Source: Rhodospirillaceae bacterium UBA4468 (GTDB taxonomy: Bacteria > Pseudomonadota > Alphaproteobacteria > Rhodospirillales > Casp-alpha2). Taken from it: DNA of 12,672 nt. The notes beneath the pieces are model-generated. The model was not told where the DNA came from. It saw nothing but the letters and a program-made list of their open reading frames with translations, and made no database searches. Both the position numbers and the translations under genes were made by a program. Below are positions 5,784 through 12,672 of the stretch, one piece after another. Position 1 is the stretch's first letter; each line of letters begins with the position of its first letter. The DNA lies in NCBI GenBank assembly GCA_002389385.1, contig DGOK01000064.1, positions 1-12,672 on the forward strand, written 5' to 3'.

Positions 5784-7004
5784 ATGAATGTATCTGATCC
5801 CCAATCTCTCCCAAGCAAAGATCTCGCCTTGGCAACCATCGGCGGTGTCACCGCTGTTCAAGTTATTGCGACGATGGGGATCCTTATACCTGCAGCGATT
5901 GCGCCAGAACTGGCGCGAACCCTTGATTTGCCAGTTTCCATGATTGGGTTTCAAGTCAGCCTTGCTTACGTTGGGGCGACGTTAATGTCGCTTTGTGGTG
6001 GACTTGTTCAGCGGAAATTAGGGGCGGTTCGGGCGAACCAAATTGCAGCAACAGCCATCGGTCTCTCGTTATTGATCATTGCGATACCGCATGTCGCAGC
6101 ACTTTTTGTCGGCTCGTTGGGGCTTGGCATTGCATACGGCATGACCAATCCCGCGGCGTCTCATCTGATGATGAAGATCGCGTCGCCTACCAATAGGAAT
6201 TTGATTTTTTCTGTGAAGCAAACGGGCCAGCCATTAGGGGGCGTGGTTGCTGGACTTATGGCGCCACCGATTGCCATTGCTTTTGGGTGGCAGTGGTCAT
6301 TGATGGCAGGGGCATTTCTTGCACTCTCGACCGTTTTATTAATTCAGCCGCTGCGCGCCAAACTTGATGGTGATCGCGATCCCACAACAAAATTCAGGAG
6401 TGCTGTCTTTAAGGATGTCAGTCTGGTCCTGCGTATTCGTGAGCTTAGATTACTTGCGCTGGCTGCGCTCACGTTCTCGGGCGTTCAACTCGCCCTGATG
6501 ACCTTTGCTGTTACAATGCTGGTTGAGGACGTGAAGTTTGATCTCGTTCTTGCGGGTGTTGGCCTTGCGGTTATTCAAATCGCCGGTGTTGCCGGACGAT
6601 TGGGCTGGGGCGTGATTGCAGACCGTAACGGCGATGGGCGTAAAACACTCTTGTTCGCGCAATCTCTTTCTGTTGTCGCCGCTGTCGCCACAGCGTTCTT
6701 GTCGGATAGCATGCCTTTGGTTGCGGTGTTCGGGATACTGTTTCTGTTCGGTATGTCAGCAGTTGGCTGGAACGGCGTATTCATGGCCGAGATCGGTCGC
6801 CTGGCACCCGAAGGTAAAATTGGCAGCGCCACAGGCGGCGTGCTGGTGCCGACCTTTATTGGCGTCATGATGGGGCCATTGGTGTTCTCGGCCATTCATG
6901 AAGTCACAGCAACATATACAATGTCATTTGCAATACTAACCCTCGTCACGATTATGGGGATGTTGCCAATACTGATGATGCGCGGGTCACGCCAAAAAGA
7001 GTGA
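5784..7004 (+). CDS. MFS transporter
   Basis: 406 residues from the ATG at 5784; an in-frame TTG at 5775 adds three residues and seems less likely. No strong ribosome site is visible. The protein is almost entirely hydrophobic, with about 12 predicted membrane spans in two halves. The first runs from about residue 15 to 180, the second from about residue 215 to 400. Between spans 2 and 3 lies a motif-A-like loop (GGLVQRKLGAVR), and in the second half a matching loop (GWGVIADRNGDGRK). Spans 4-5 include TNPAASHLMMKIA and FSVKQTGQPLGGVVAGLMAP. This is a major facilitator, probably a proton-coupled symporter or exporter in the inner membrane. The sequence gives no clear substrate. It is divergent from dacB. 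The small gene at 7059 follows after 54 nt on the same strand and may share its transcript. Confidence 0.9.
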   Translation: MNVSDPQSLPSKDLALATIGGVTAVQVIATMGILIPAAIAPELARTLDLPVSMIGFQVSLAYVGATLMSLCGGLVQRKLGAVRANQIAATAIGLSLLIIAIPHVAALFVGSLGLGIAYGMTNPAASHLMMKIASPTNRNLIFSVKQTGQPLGGVVAGLMAPPIAIAFGWQWSLMAGAFLALSTVLLIQPLRAKLDGDRDPTTKFRSAVFKDVSLVLRIRELRLLALAALTFSGVQLALMTFAVTMLVEDVKFDLVLAGVGLAVIQIAGVAGRLGWGVIADRNGDGRKTLLFAQSLSVVAAVATAFLSDSMPLVAVFGILFLFGMSAVGWNGVFMAEIGRLAPEGKIGSATGGVLVPTFIGVMMGPLVFSAIHEVTATYTMSFAILTLVTIMGMLPILMMRGSRQKE

Positions 7005-7058
7005 CGTCTCTATACTCACATGGGATTATGATCGTCATTGTTGGTTGAGGGGGCGGTC

Positions 7059-7484
7059 ATGCCGTTTATTTATCGAGACGCTGAAGGCAAGATTCTTGCC
7101 GTCTATGATCAGCCCGTTGACGGCGGCGAGGAAGTTGCTGCTGATGATTCTGATCTCCATGCATTTATACAAAAGAATATGCCAGGGTTGGTCACAGACG
7201 ACTGGGTCCAGTCTGACTTGCAATTATCTAGTGTTCTCGAGGATTTGATCGAGCTCTTGATTGATAAAAAGCTGATCATGTTCACAGACTTTCCCGCAGG
7301 CGCGCAGAAAAAGCTTTTGGAACGTCGTGGGTTACGTAAAGAATTCTCGTACGTTGAAGATTTGTTCGTTGGTGGCGAAGACTTCGAAGATAACGAAGGG
7401 GCCTTCTCTAAATCATACAGATGCGGTTTGAGCAGACTCTGTGACCAGCTTTTGTATCCGGCCTGGTCCTGTGCGCTGATATAA
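7059..7484 (+). CDS. Small acidic conserved protein with antisense-derived tail
   Basis: 141 residues from the ATG at 7059, with AGGGGG at 7047-7052 upstream; an in-frame TTG at 7038 is a weaker choice. The opening MPFIYRDAEGKILAVYDQPV resembles small proteins of unknown function often labelled 'tryptophan synthase subunit beta-like', a misnomer: nothing here resembles TrpB. Residues 57-105 look helical (SSVLEDLIELLIDKKLIMF, then TDFPAGAQKKLLERRGLRK). The acidic stretch GGEDFEDNEGAF (105-116) is where I expect such proteins to end. The remaining 25 residues (SKSYRCGLSRLCDQ and on) overlap the 3' end of the convergent gene at 7413-7655 by 72 nt and have odd, cysteine-containing composition. 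I infer that the original stop was lost. The gene is probably real; its function is unknown. Confidence 0.75.
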   Translation: MPFIYRDAEGKILAVYDQPVDGGEEVAADDSDLHAFIQKNMPGLVTDDWVQSDLQLSSVLEDLIELLIDKKLIMFTDFPAGAQKKLLERRGLRKEFSYVEDLFVGGEDFEDNEGAFSKSYRCGLSRLCDQLLYPAWSCALI

Positions 7485-7655
7485 ATCTGCAACCATTTTG
7501 CTGCCCGTTTTGACGAACAAGAACGGGAAGATTGCATGCGTCGTATATACGAGTATCGCAATGGCCATGCGCCCTGAAAATCCTAAGGCCATAAACAAAT
7601 GCTCAAAATAAGTTTCACCGACTTCGCTTGGGTGTTGGGTGAAAAGTTTGAACAT
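7413..7655 (-). CDS. DUF6356-like small membrane protein
   Basis: 80 residues from the ATG at 7655-7653, preceded on the minus strand by a strong GGAGG (7665-7661) with 5-nt spacing. The N-terminus, MFKLFTQHPSEVGETYFEHL, carries the HPxxVGETYFEH signature I recall for DUF6356. One hydrophobic span follows (about residues 29-48, MAIAILVYTTHAIFPFLF), then FVKTGSKMVADLYQR. The protein is probably anchored in the inner membrane with a short basic C-terminal tail. Its function is unknown. The last 23 codons are overlapped on the other strand by the tail of the gene at 7059. It is divergent from the Lrp-type regulator across an AT-rich spacer, so control by that regulator is possible. The family match is from memory of the motif. 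Confidence 0.82.
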   Translation of the reverse strand: MFKLFTQHPSEVGETYFEHLFMALGFSGRMAIAILVYTTHAIFPFLFVKTGSKMVADLYQRTGPGRIQKLVTESAQTASV

Positions 7656-7792
7656 TTAAGCCTCCATATGTGTAAGATTTGATGGAGAGAGTGTAGACTA
7701 AGTTATTAGGAAATAGTTTGCTTTCTTGCTATATAATTTATTATTTATTAGAAATATAATCTAGAAAATTCAATCATATTGGATTAAATATT
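7656..7792. promoter_or_regulatory. AT-rich divergent promoter region
   Basis: This 137-nt spacer is far richer in A and T than the rest of the window, most strongly from about 7710 to 7792. It contains TATAAT twice (7732-7737 and 7755-7760), a short inverted repeat CAAT-CAT-ATTG (7771-7781), and TAGAAAATTC (7762-7771), which loosely recalls Lrp-type sites. I found no well-spaced -35 partner for either TATAAT. Auto-control by the Lrp-family gene at 7793 is usual for that family but only inferred here. Confidence 0.45.
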
Positions 7793-8254
7793 ATGGATCA
7801 GTTCGATCGAAAGATTTTAGATCTTTTGCAACATGACGCTGCGATGCCGGTTGCCGAGATTGCTGAGCAGATTGGTCTTTCGACGACACCGTGTTGGCGG
7901 CGGATCAAGAATCTTGAAGGTACAGGCGTAATTCGCAAGCGCGTCGCGGTCTTGGATGCAGATAAAATCAATGCCGGTGTGACGGTTTTTGTCGGCGTTA
8001 AGGCCGGGCATCATGCCGCGGATTGGTTGGAAAATTTTGCCACTGCCGTTGGCGGAATCGATGAAGTTCTCGAAGTACATCGCCTGTCTGGTGAAATCGA
8101 TTACTTGTTGAAGATCATGGTGCCGAATATTGCCGCGTATGACGACGTCTACAAACAGCTTATTGCAAAGGCTGATTTTGCTGACGTGAGTTCGTTCTTT
8201 GCGATGGAGAAAATTAAATCAACAACAGCATTGCCACTGCAGTACGCCGTATAA
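7793..8254 (+). CDS. Lrp/AsnC-family transcriptional regulator
   Basis: 153 residues from the ATG at 7793; no strong ribosome site, only an AT-rich leader. Residues 1-60 are the AsnC-type helix-turn-helix: MDQFDRKILDLLQHDAAMPV, then AEIAEQIGLSTTPCWRRIKNLEGTGVI. The RAM ligand-binding domain follows (about 65-145), with VFVGVKAGHH, then VLEVHRLSGEIDYLLKIMVP and a C-terminal MEKIKSTTALPL. The length is typical. These proteins form octamers or hexadecamers and often sense amino acids. It is divergent from the small DUF6356-like gene and convergent with the VOC-like gene (21 nt between stops). The ligand cannot be read from the sequence. Confidence 0.95.
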   Translation: MDQFDRKILDLLQHDAAMPVAEIAEQIGLSTTPCWRRIKNLEGTGVIRKRVAVLDADKINAGVTVFVGVKAGHHAADWLENFATAVGGIDEVLEVHRLSGEIDYLLKIMVPNIAAYDDVYKQLIAKADFADVSSFFAMEKIKSTTALPLQYAV

Positions 8255-8275
8255 GTTCGACCGACGTTTACCTAA

Positions 8276-8698
8276 TCACGAAGCTGCCGCAGGACCTTTG
8301 ATTTCTATGCGGTTACCCTCGGGATCATCCAGATAAATAGATGGACCTTCGCCTTCAGCACCATTCCGTGGTTTGACAGGGCTGGCATCGACGCCATGTG
8401 ACTTGAGGTGTGTTGAAATAGCTTCTGGATTCCAAGGTTCAATCCGAAGGCATAAATGATCCATATTATGAGCTTCTGCTCCTGGCGGTGCGCCACCCTC
8501 CGCACCCAACGTGCTGTTCATATCGACCAGATCAATAAGCGCACGCCCGGCACGGAGTTGATAAAGGCCGATGTCCGGGACTTCGCGTTCAATCTCGCAA
8601 TTGAGGACGTCGAGATAGAACGACATCATGGTTTTGATATCACGCGCCCGGATCACAACGTGATCAATGCCCAAAAGGGTGAATGGAGCTGTGCTCAT
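8276..8698 (-). CDS. VOC (glyoxalase/bleomycin-resistance fold) family protein
   Basis: 140 residues from the ATG at 8698-8696. It shows two beta-alpha-beta-beta-beta modules: LLGIDHVVIRARDIKTMMSF through ALIDLVDM, then NMDHLCLRIEPWN through SIYLDDPEGNRIEIKGP. Likely metal ligands are His13, Asp56 (at the usual Glu/Asp position), His81 and Glu132. Members include glyoxalase I-like lyases, ring-cleaving dioxygenases and fosfomycin/bleomycin resistance proteins. The sequence resembles uncharacterised single-domain members annotated as VOC or glyoxalase. It starts 4 nt after the stop of the HAD gene, so the two are almost certainly one operon and probably translationally coupled. Substrate unknown. 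Confidence 0.92.
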   Translation of the reverse strand: MSTAPFTLLGIDHVVIRARDIKTMMSFYLDVLNCEIEREVPDIGLYQLRAGRALIDLVDMNSTLGAEGGAPPGAEAHNMDHLCLRIEPWNPEAISTHLKSHGVDASPVKPRNGAEGEGPSIYLDDPEGNRIEIKGPAAAS

Positions 8699-8702
8699 TT
8701 AC

Positions 8703-9419
8703 CTAGCAGCCCAAGGCTTCGGCAAGATCTTCAACGCTATCTGCAATGATGTCCCAATCGCTTTCAGCTTCGAAGTCTTTGGTTTGATCGACGCCATATT
8801 CTGTCGGGCGGTTGATGTAGCCCGTTCGCATGCCTTGTTCGCGTGCGGCCTCAAGGTCGTCGTTATGTGCGGCACCCATCATTACCTCATGAGGTTCCAT
8901 GCCAAGCAGGGCAATGGCATTTTGATAGACTTTTGGATCTCGCTTATAGGCCTTGTGCATATCGCTCGAAAAAACGAAATCCCAAGGAATGCCTGCACGT
9001 TTGGCCATATTTGCCAGCAGTGTTAACGAGCCATTTGAAAGTGGCGCGATGAGGTGTTTTCTTTTGATGCGGATAAGGCCGGGAATGCTATCAGGCCATG
9101 GGTTGATACGATGCCAGGCCCGGTTTAAATGATCCCGCTCTGCCTCGTCCAGCATATCCAAACCAAATGGTGCCAGAATTTCTTCAAGAATTTCACGGTG
9201 AATGACGTCAATCGGTGTCCATTCCCGCTCGCCGGTAATAACAGGCTTCATGCCTGGTCGGTAACCAGCGCGCCAGGCTCGGGCAAAGGCGTCACCATCA
9301 AAATCTTTAACACCTTTGGCTGCGGCAATAATCTCGGCTTCACGGGCGATTGACGAGCGCCAATCTGATATTGTGCCAAATGTATCAAATACGATGGCCT
9401 TGACGTTTTGGATGGACAT
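8703..9419 (-). CDS. HAD-superfamily hydrolase, haloacid dehalogenase type II-like
   Basis: 238 residues from the ATG at 9419-9417, with AAAGGAG at 9428-9434 in good position. A frame extension 17 codons further upstream lacks homology. HAD motifs are in order. Motif I is IVFDTFGT with nucleophile Asp12. Motif II is PLSNGS (Ser128). Motif III is AYKRDPKVY (Lys159). Motif IV is GAAHNDDLEAAREQGMRTGY (Asp188). The cap region (residues about 18-110) and the DTFGTISDWRSSIARE opening match the 2-haloacid dehalogenase type II branch, which removes halogen from 2-haloalkanoates through an aspartyl ester. The AAHN version of motif IV differs from the SSNAWD of the best-studied enzymes, so the substrate may differ too. 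It is the first gene of an operon with the VOC protein and divergent from the DUF1194 gene. Confidence 0.9.
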   Translation of the reverse strand: MSIQNVKAIVFDTFGTISDWRSSIAREAEIIAAAKGVKDFDGDAFARAWRAGYRPGMKPVITGEREWTPIDVIHREILEEILAPFGLDMLDEAERDHLNRAWHRINPWPDSIPGLIRIKRKHLIAPLSNGSLTLLANMAKRAGIPWDFVFSSDMHKAYKRDPKVYQNAIALLGMEPHEVMMGAAHNDDLEAAREQGMRTGYINRPTEYGVDQTKDFEAESDWDIIADSVEDLAEALGC

Positions 9420-9491
9420 AGCGTTGACTCCTTTGATGGTAACCTTCGCTGGTTTGGTCGAAACGATCAACCCGCGCTTGGGGAATATTTT

Positions 9492-10301
9492 ATGCGTTTA
9501 TTCATTACCGCTCTTTTATTGGTCTGCCTTGTTATTGCTGCGCCTACTGCAAAGGCCCAGAGCAATCTTGTCGATCTGGAACTGGTCATTGCAGTAGACG
9601 TCTCTGGTTCAGTTGATGACGATGAGGCCGCACTTCAACGGCAAGGGTACATAAAAGCGTTCCGTGACCCAAAAATAATTGAAGCGATCACCCGAGGACA
9701 GATGGGTGCCATCGCGGTGACGTACTTTGAGTATGCTGGCAGCCATCATCAGTTAACCTTGGTGGACTGGTCGCGTATCACAGGGGCTGAAAGTGCTAGT
9801 AACTTCGCGGATGCCTTGGCCTTTGAGCCTATCATGGTCAACGTCTGGACCTCTATCAGTGGTGCAATCGAAGCGGGGCAAGTGGCCTTTCGAAGAAGTC
9901 CGTATCAAGGGCGACGGCATGTGATCGATGTATCGGGTGACGGGGCAAATAATGGCGGTACGTTGGTGACTGCGGCTCGTGACCTGGCATTGGTCGATGG
10001 CATCACCATCAATGGCTTACCGATCGTCAATGACAAGCTCAGCCGATACGGTCGACCGCAAATCCCAAATCTTGATTATTATTATACTGATTGTGTGATT
10101 GGTGGCCCCGGCGCCTTCATCATCGTTGCGAACGGCTTTGAGGACTATGCGCGTGCTGTGCGCCATAAGCTTATTCTCGAGATTGCGGGTGTGGTCCCGA
10201 TAAAGAAACCAGTTGCGACGTTCATGCCTGCATATGGACACGACCGTCCGTCGTGCACTATTGGCGAGAGCTTACGTCAAGATTGGGAAGATGATTTTTA
10301 A
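9492..10301 (+). CDS. DUF1194 family secreted protein (VWA-like)
   Basis: 269 residues from the ATG at 9492. The frame is open upstream to 9408, but that part overlaps the divergent HAD gene, and the ATG at 9492 gives a clean signal peptide: MRLFITALLLVCLVIAAPTA, then KAQ. Cleavage after AKA near residue 22 is likely, so the protein should be periplasmic. The mature part begins with a von Willebrand A-like fold. It has the MIDAS motif DVSGS (Asp36, Ser38, Ser40), a mid-domain Thr/Ser (VWTSISGAI, about 120) and VSGDGANNGG (Asp150). The DUF1194 pattern continues with DGITINGLPIV, then YYYTDCVIGGPGAFI, and FEDYARAVRHKLILEI. A metal-dependent adhesion or binding role is expected from the fold; no specific partner is known to me. 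The ribosome site is weak (GGGGA). Confidence 0.9.
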   Translation: MRLFITALLLVCLVIAAPTAKAQSNLVDLELVIAVDVSGSVDDDEAALQRQGYIKAFRDPKIIEAITRGQMGAIAVTYFEYAGSHHQLTLVDWSRITGAESASNFADALAFEPIMVNVWTSISGAIEAGQVAFRRSPYQGRRHVIDVSGDGANNGGTLVTAARDLALVDGITINGLPIVNDKLSRYGRPQIPNLDYYYTDCVIGGPGAFIIVANGFEDYARAVRHKLILEIAGVVPIKKPVATFMPAYGHDRPSCTIGESLRQDWEDDF

Positions 10302-10320
10302 CGGGTGGTGGTTAAGAGAA

Positions 10321-10351
10321 ACCGGCCACTGACGCAATGCTAGCGGCCGGT
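10321..10351. terminator. Possible bidirectional hairpin between DUF1194 gene and gcvP
   Basis: ACCGGCC (10321-10327) pairs with GGCCGGT (10345-10351) around a 17-nt loop. It lies in the 55-nt gap between two convergent genes. The plus strand continues CTAAATTACTC and the minus strand TTCTCTTAACC, so neither has a real T-run. A GC-rich 7-bp stem in this place is a reasonable but weak terminator. Confidence 0.4.
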
Positions 10352-10356
10352 CTAAA

Positions 10357-12672
10357 TTACTCTGCAGCTTCCAGGTAGGAATCAATGCTTGGGCAACTGC
10401 ATACAAGGTTGCGATCGCCGTGTGCATTATCAATCCGACCAATGGTTGGCCAATATTTATCAGCACGTAAGCCTTTGACGGGATATGCCGCGACTTCACG
10501 TGGATACGCATGGTCCCACGTATCCGCCATTACAACGTCAGCTGTGTGCGGGGCGTTGACCAGTGGATTGTCATCTTGTTGCCATTCACCAGCGGCAATC
10601 TTACCCGCTTCATGCGCGATGGAGATCATCGCATCAACAAACCGGTCTAGCTCTTCTTTGGGTTCCGATTCAGTCGGTTCCATCATCAGCGTATGCATCA
10701 CAGGCCAGGACATGGTCGGGCTGTGAAACCCATAATCCATGAGACGTTTTGCGATATCATCAACTGTCAAATGTGCAGCGTCCTGAATGGGACGGGTATC
10801 AATGATGCACTCGTGAGCAACAAGCCCACCCGCACCTGTGTAGAGAATTTTATAATGCTCTGACAGACGCTTGGCGACGTAGTTCGCGCTGAGGATGGCG
10901 ACTTCAGTTGCTTTGACCATGCCCGGCCCGCCCATCATCGCGATGTACGCCCACGAAATTGGCAGGATCGATGCTGAACCCCAAGGTGCAGCTGCAATAG
11001 CACCTATGCCCGTTTTAGGGCCTGCTTCTTCTGTTAGTGGATGCCTTGGCAGATAAGGCGCCAGATGTGCACTAACTGCGATGGGGCCAACACCAGGGCC
11101 GCCGCCGCCATGAGGAATACAGAACGTCTTGTGCATGTTCATATGCATAACGTCGGGTCCGAACTCGCCTGGACGGCAGATGCCGACCATGGCTTGAAGG
11201 TTCGCACCGTCCATATAGACCTGACCACCATTGGCATGAACGATGTCACAAATTTCACGAATTTGCGTTTCGAACACCCCATGCGTTGATGGGTACGTGA
11301 CCATAAGTGCTGATAGTTTTTCAGCATGCTTTTCAGCTTTTTCGGTCAGGTCAGCCACATCGACATTACCGTTATCATCGCACTTTACGACGACGACGTT
11401 CATGTTCGCCATAACGGCGCTGGCAGGGTTTGTGCCGTGCGCGCTTGATGGAATCAGACAGACGTTCCGATGATCATCGCCACGCTCGTGATGATAAGCA
11501 CGAATTGTCAAAAGACCTGAATACTCACCCTGCGAACCTGCGTTCGGCTGCAAAGATACCGCATCAAATCCTGTGATATGACAGAGCTTGGCTTCCAGGT
11601 CCTTGATAAGCTCAAGATATCCTTGGGCTTGATCTAAAGGCTGGAAAGGGTGAATGCGGCCAAAGCCAGGCCACGTGATCGGGATCATTTCTGATGCAGC
11701 ATTCAGCTTCATCGTGCATGAACCGAGCGGGATCATGGCGCGGTTAAGGGCCAGATCCTTTACTTCCAAGCCGCGCAAATAACGCATCATTGCAGTTTCA
11801 GAATGATTGCCGTTAAAGACAGGATGCGTGAGGATCGCACTTTCACGAACCAATGATGCCGGAATGCCATCCGCGGCACTTTCATCCAGATCAGCGGCGC
11901 TTAAGCCATGATCGTCATTGCCCGAAATAATGGCGAATAGGGCATCGATGTCTTCACGTGTAGTAGTTTCATTGACCGAGGCACCAACATGATCAGCATC
12001 GATATGACGAAGATTAAAATCATTCGTCACGGCTCGTGCATGGATTTCATCCACCTTACCTGGCGTCTCGATAACAAGTGTATCGAACCATGCAGTGTTG
12101 CTGACTGTCAGACCCAGTTTCGTCAAACCTGACTGAAGGATTGATGTCAGGCGATGCGTACGCTCGGCAATGCGCCGAAGCCCTTCGGGGCCATGATACA
12201 CACAAAACATGCTGGCGACGTTGGCGAGCAATACCTGCGCGGTGCAGATGTTCGATGTCGCTTTTTCGCGTCTGATATGTTGCTCGCGGGTCTGTAGCGC
12301 CATACGGAGAGCCTGACGCCCCTGAGCATCAATAGATACGCCGATGATGCGGCCTGGAACTGAGCGGCGGTATTCTTCACGGGTTGCCATGAATGCCGCG
12401 TGCGGGCCACCAAAGCCCATCGGTACTCCAAATCTTTGCGCTGAACCGACAACAATGTCTGCACCCCATTCACCAGGTGCTTTGAGCATGACAAGCGCCA
12501 ACGGATCGGCAGAAACGGTCAACAAAGCACCGGCTTCATGAATCGCATCAGCGAGTGCTTGATAGTCATGCACATCGCCATCGACATTTGGATACTGTAG
12601 GACAACGCCAAATACGGTCGTTGGGTCTAAATCTTTAAACGGGTCGCCAACTTGAACTTTAAAGCCAAGTGG
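10357..12672 (-). CDS. gcvP: Glycine dehydrogenase (decarboxylating), P protein of the glycine cleavage system (partial, N-terminus off the right edge)
   Basis: The minus-strand frame is open from the window edge to TAA at 10359-10357, 771 residues. Full-length single-chain GcvP is about 950, so some 180 N-terminal residues are outside. GcvP uses pyridoxal phosphate to decarboxylate glycine and passes the aminomethyl group to lipoylated GcvH. The visible part covers the end of the N-terminal (alpha-like) half, GSAQRFGVPMGFGGPHAAFM and EKATSNICTAQVLLANVASM. It then covers the full C-terminal (beta-like) half: IPLGSCTMKLNAASEM, LQPNAGSQGEYSGLLTIRAY, IPSSAHGTNPASAVMA. The PLP lysine is in NMHKTFCIPHGGGGPGVGPI (codon 11128-11130). 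Both halves in one chain is the usual proteobacterial form; firmicutes and archaea split it. gcvT and gcvH would be expected upstream, beyond the window. Confidence 0.98.
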   Translation of the reverse strand, partial: PLGFKVQVGDPFKDLDPTTVFGVVLQYPNVDGDVHDYQALADAIHEAGALLTVSADPLALVMLKAPGEWGADIVVGSAQRFGVPMGFGGPHAAFMATREEYRRSVPGRIIGVSIDAQGRQALRMALQTREQHIRREKATSNICTAQVLLANVASMFCVYHGPEGLRRIAERTHRLTSILQSGLTKLGLTVSNTAWFDTLVIETPGKVDEIHARAVTNDFNLRHIDADHVGASVNETTTREDIDALFAIISGNDDHGLSAADLDESAADGIPASLVRESAILTHPVFNGNHSETAMMRYLRGLEVKDLALNRAMIPLGSCTMKLNAASEMIPITWPGFGRIHPFQPLDQAQGYLELIKDLEAKLCHITGFDAVSLQPNAGSQGEYSGLLTIRAYHHERGDDHRNVCLIPSSAHGTNPASAVMANMNVVVVKCDDNGNVDVADLTEKAEKHAEKLSALMVTYPSTHGVFETQIREICDIVHANGGQVYMDGANLQAMVGICRPGEFGPDVMHMNMHKTFCIPHGGGGPGVGPIAVSAHLAPYLPRHPLTEEAGPKTGIGAIAAAPWGSASILPISWAYIAMMGGPGMVKATEVAILSANYVAKRLSEHYKILYTGAGGLVAHECIIDTRPIQDAAHLTVDDIAKRLMDYGFHSPTMSWPVMHTLMMEPTESEPKEELDRFVDAMISIAHEAGKIAAGEWQQDDNPLVNAPHTADVVMADTWDHAYPREVAAYPVKGLRADKYWPTIGRIDNAHGDRNLVCSCPSIDSYLEAAE

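Noticed and set aside
12571..12573. GTG as the gcvP start
   Set aside because: The frame stays open and keeps GcvP-like sequence (PLGFKVQVGDPF) to the window edge, so the gene continues beyond it.
1..12672. tRNA, rRNA, phage, toxin-antitoxin or defence genes
   Set aside because: Reading both strands I found no cloverleaf, integrase, transposase, nuclease or paired small-gene signature that would support any of these.

Overview
The window reads as bacterial chromosome of medium GC. Its gene content points to an alphaproteobacterium: a sigma-54 flagellar promoter, a small HPxxVGETYFEH protein (DUF6356-like), a DUF1194 VWA-like secreted protein, an RHS-type intergenic palindromic repeat, and a single-chain glycine decarboxylase. 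A marine Rhodospirillales-like lineage is my guess, not something shown. I see no phage, transposase, CRISPR or RNA gene. Genes are dense and alternate strands often, mostly as single genes or pairs.

Left part (1-2242). A LysR-type regulator runs off the left edge on the minus strand. Across a 122-nt gap that holds a perfect 18-bp palindrome, a short plus-strand unit is transcribed divergently: a 60-codon remnant of an FMN-dependent NADH-azoreductase (azoR), then an intact pirin. The pirin converges with a RidA/YjgF-family gene, and the two stop codons overlap. The RidA-like protein has a tail of about 47 residues encoded by two copies of a palindromic repeat, both read in the same frame.

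Middle part (2243-7484). A TTG-started protein related to 4,5-dihydroxyphthalate decarboxylase is followed by a lone flgG (distal rod protein). flgG has a textbook -24/-12 sigma-54 promoter, a leader with two small hairpins, and a strong terminator. On the minus strand lies a PBP4-type D-Ala-D-Ala carboxypeptidase with a lipobox. Divergent from it is an MFS transporter, followed by a small protein of unknown function whose tail reads into the next gene from the opposite strand.

Right part (7413-12672). A small membrane protein (DUF6356-like) diverges from an Lrp/AsnC regulator across an AT-rich spacer. A minus-strand pair follows: a HAD-family haloacid dehalogenase-like enzyme and a VOC/glyoxalase-like protein. 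Divergent from these is a secreted DUF1194 protein. The last gene is gcvP on the minus strand, running off the right edge.

I found no convincing undescribed multi-gene system. The best leads are small changes in gene structure: the repeat-derived RidA tail, the truncated azoreductase between a LysR operator and pirin, the orphan sigma-54 flgG, and the antisense-overlapping tail at 7413-7484.
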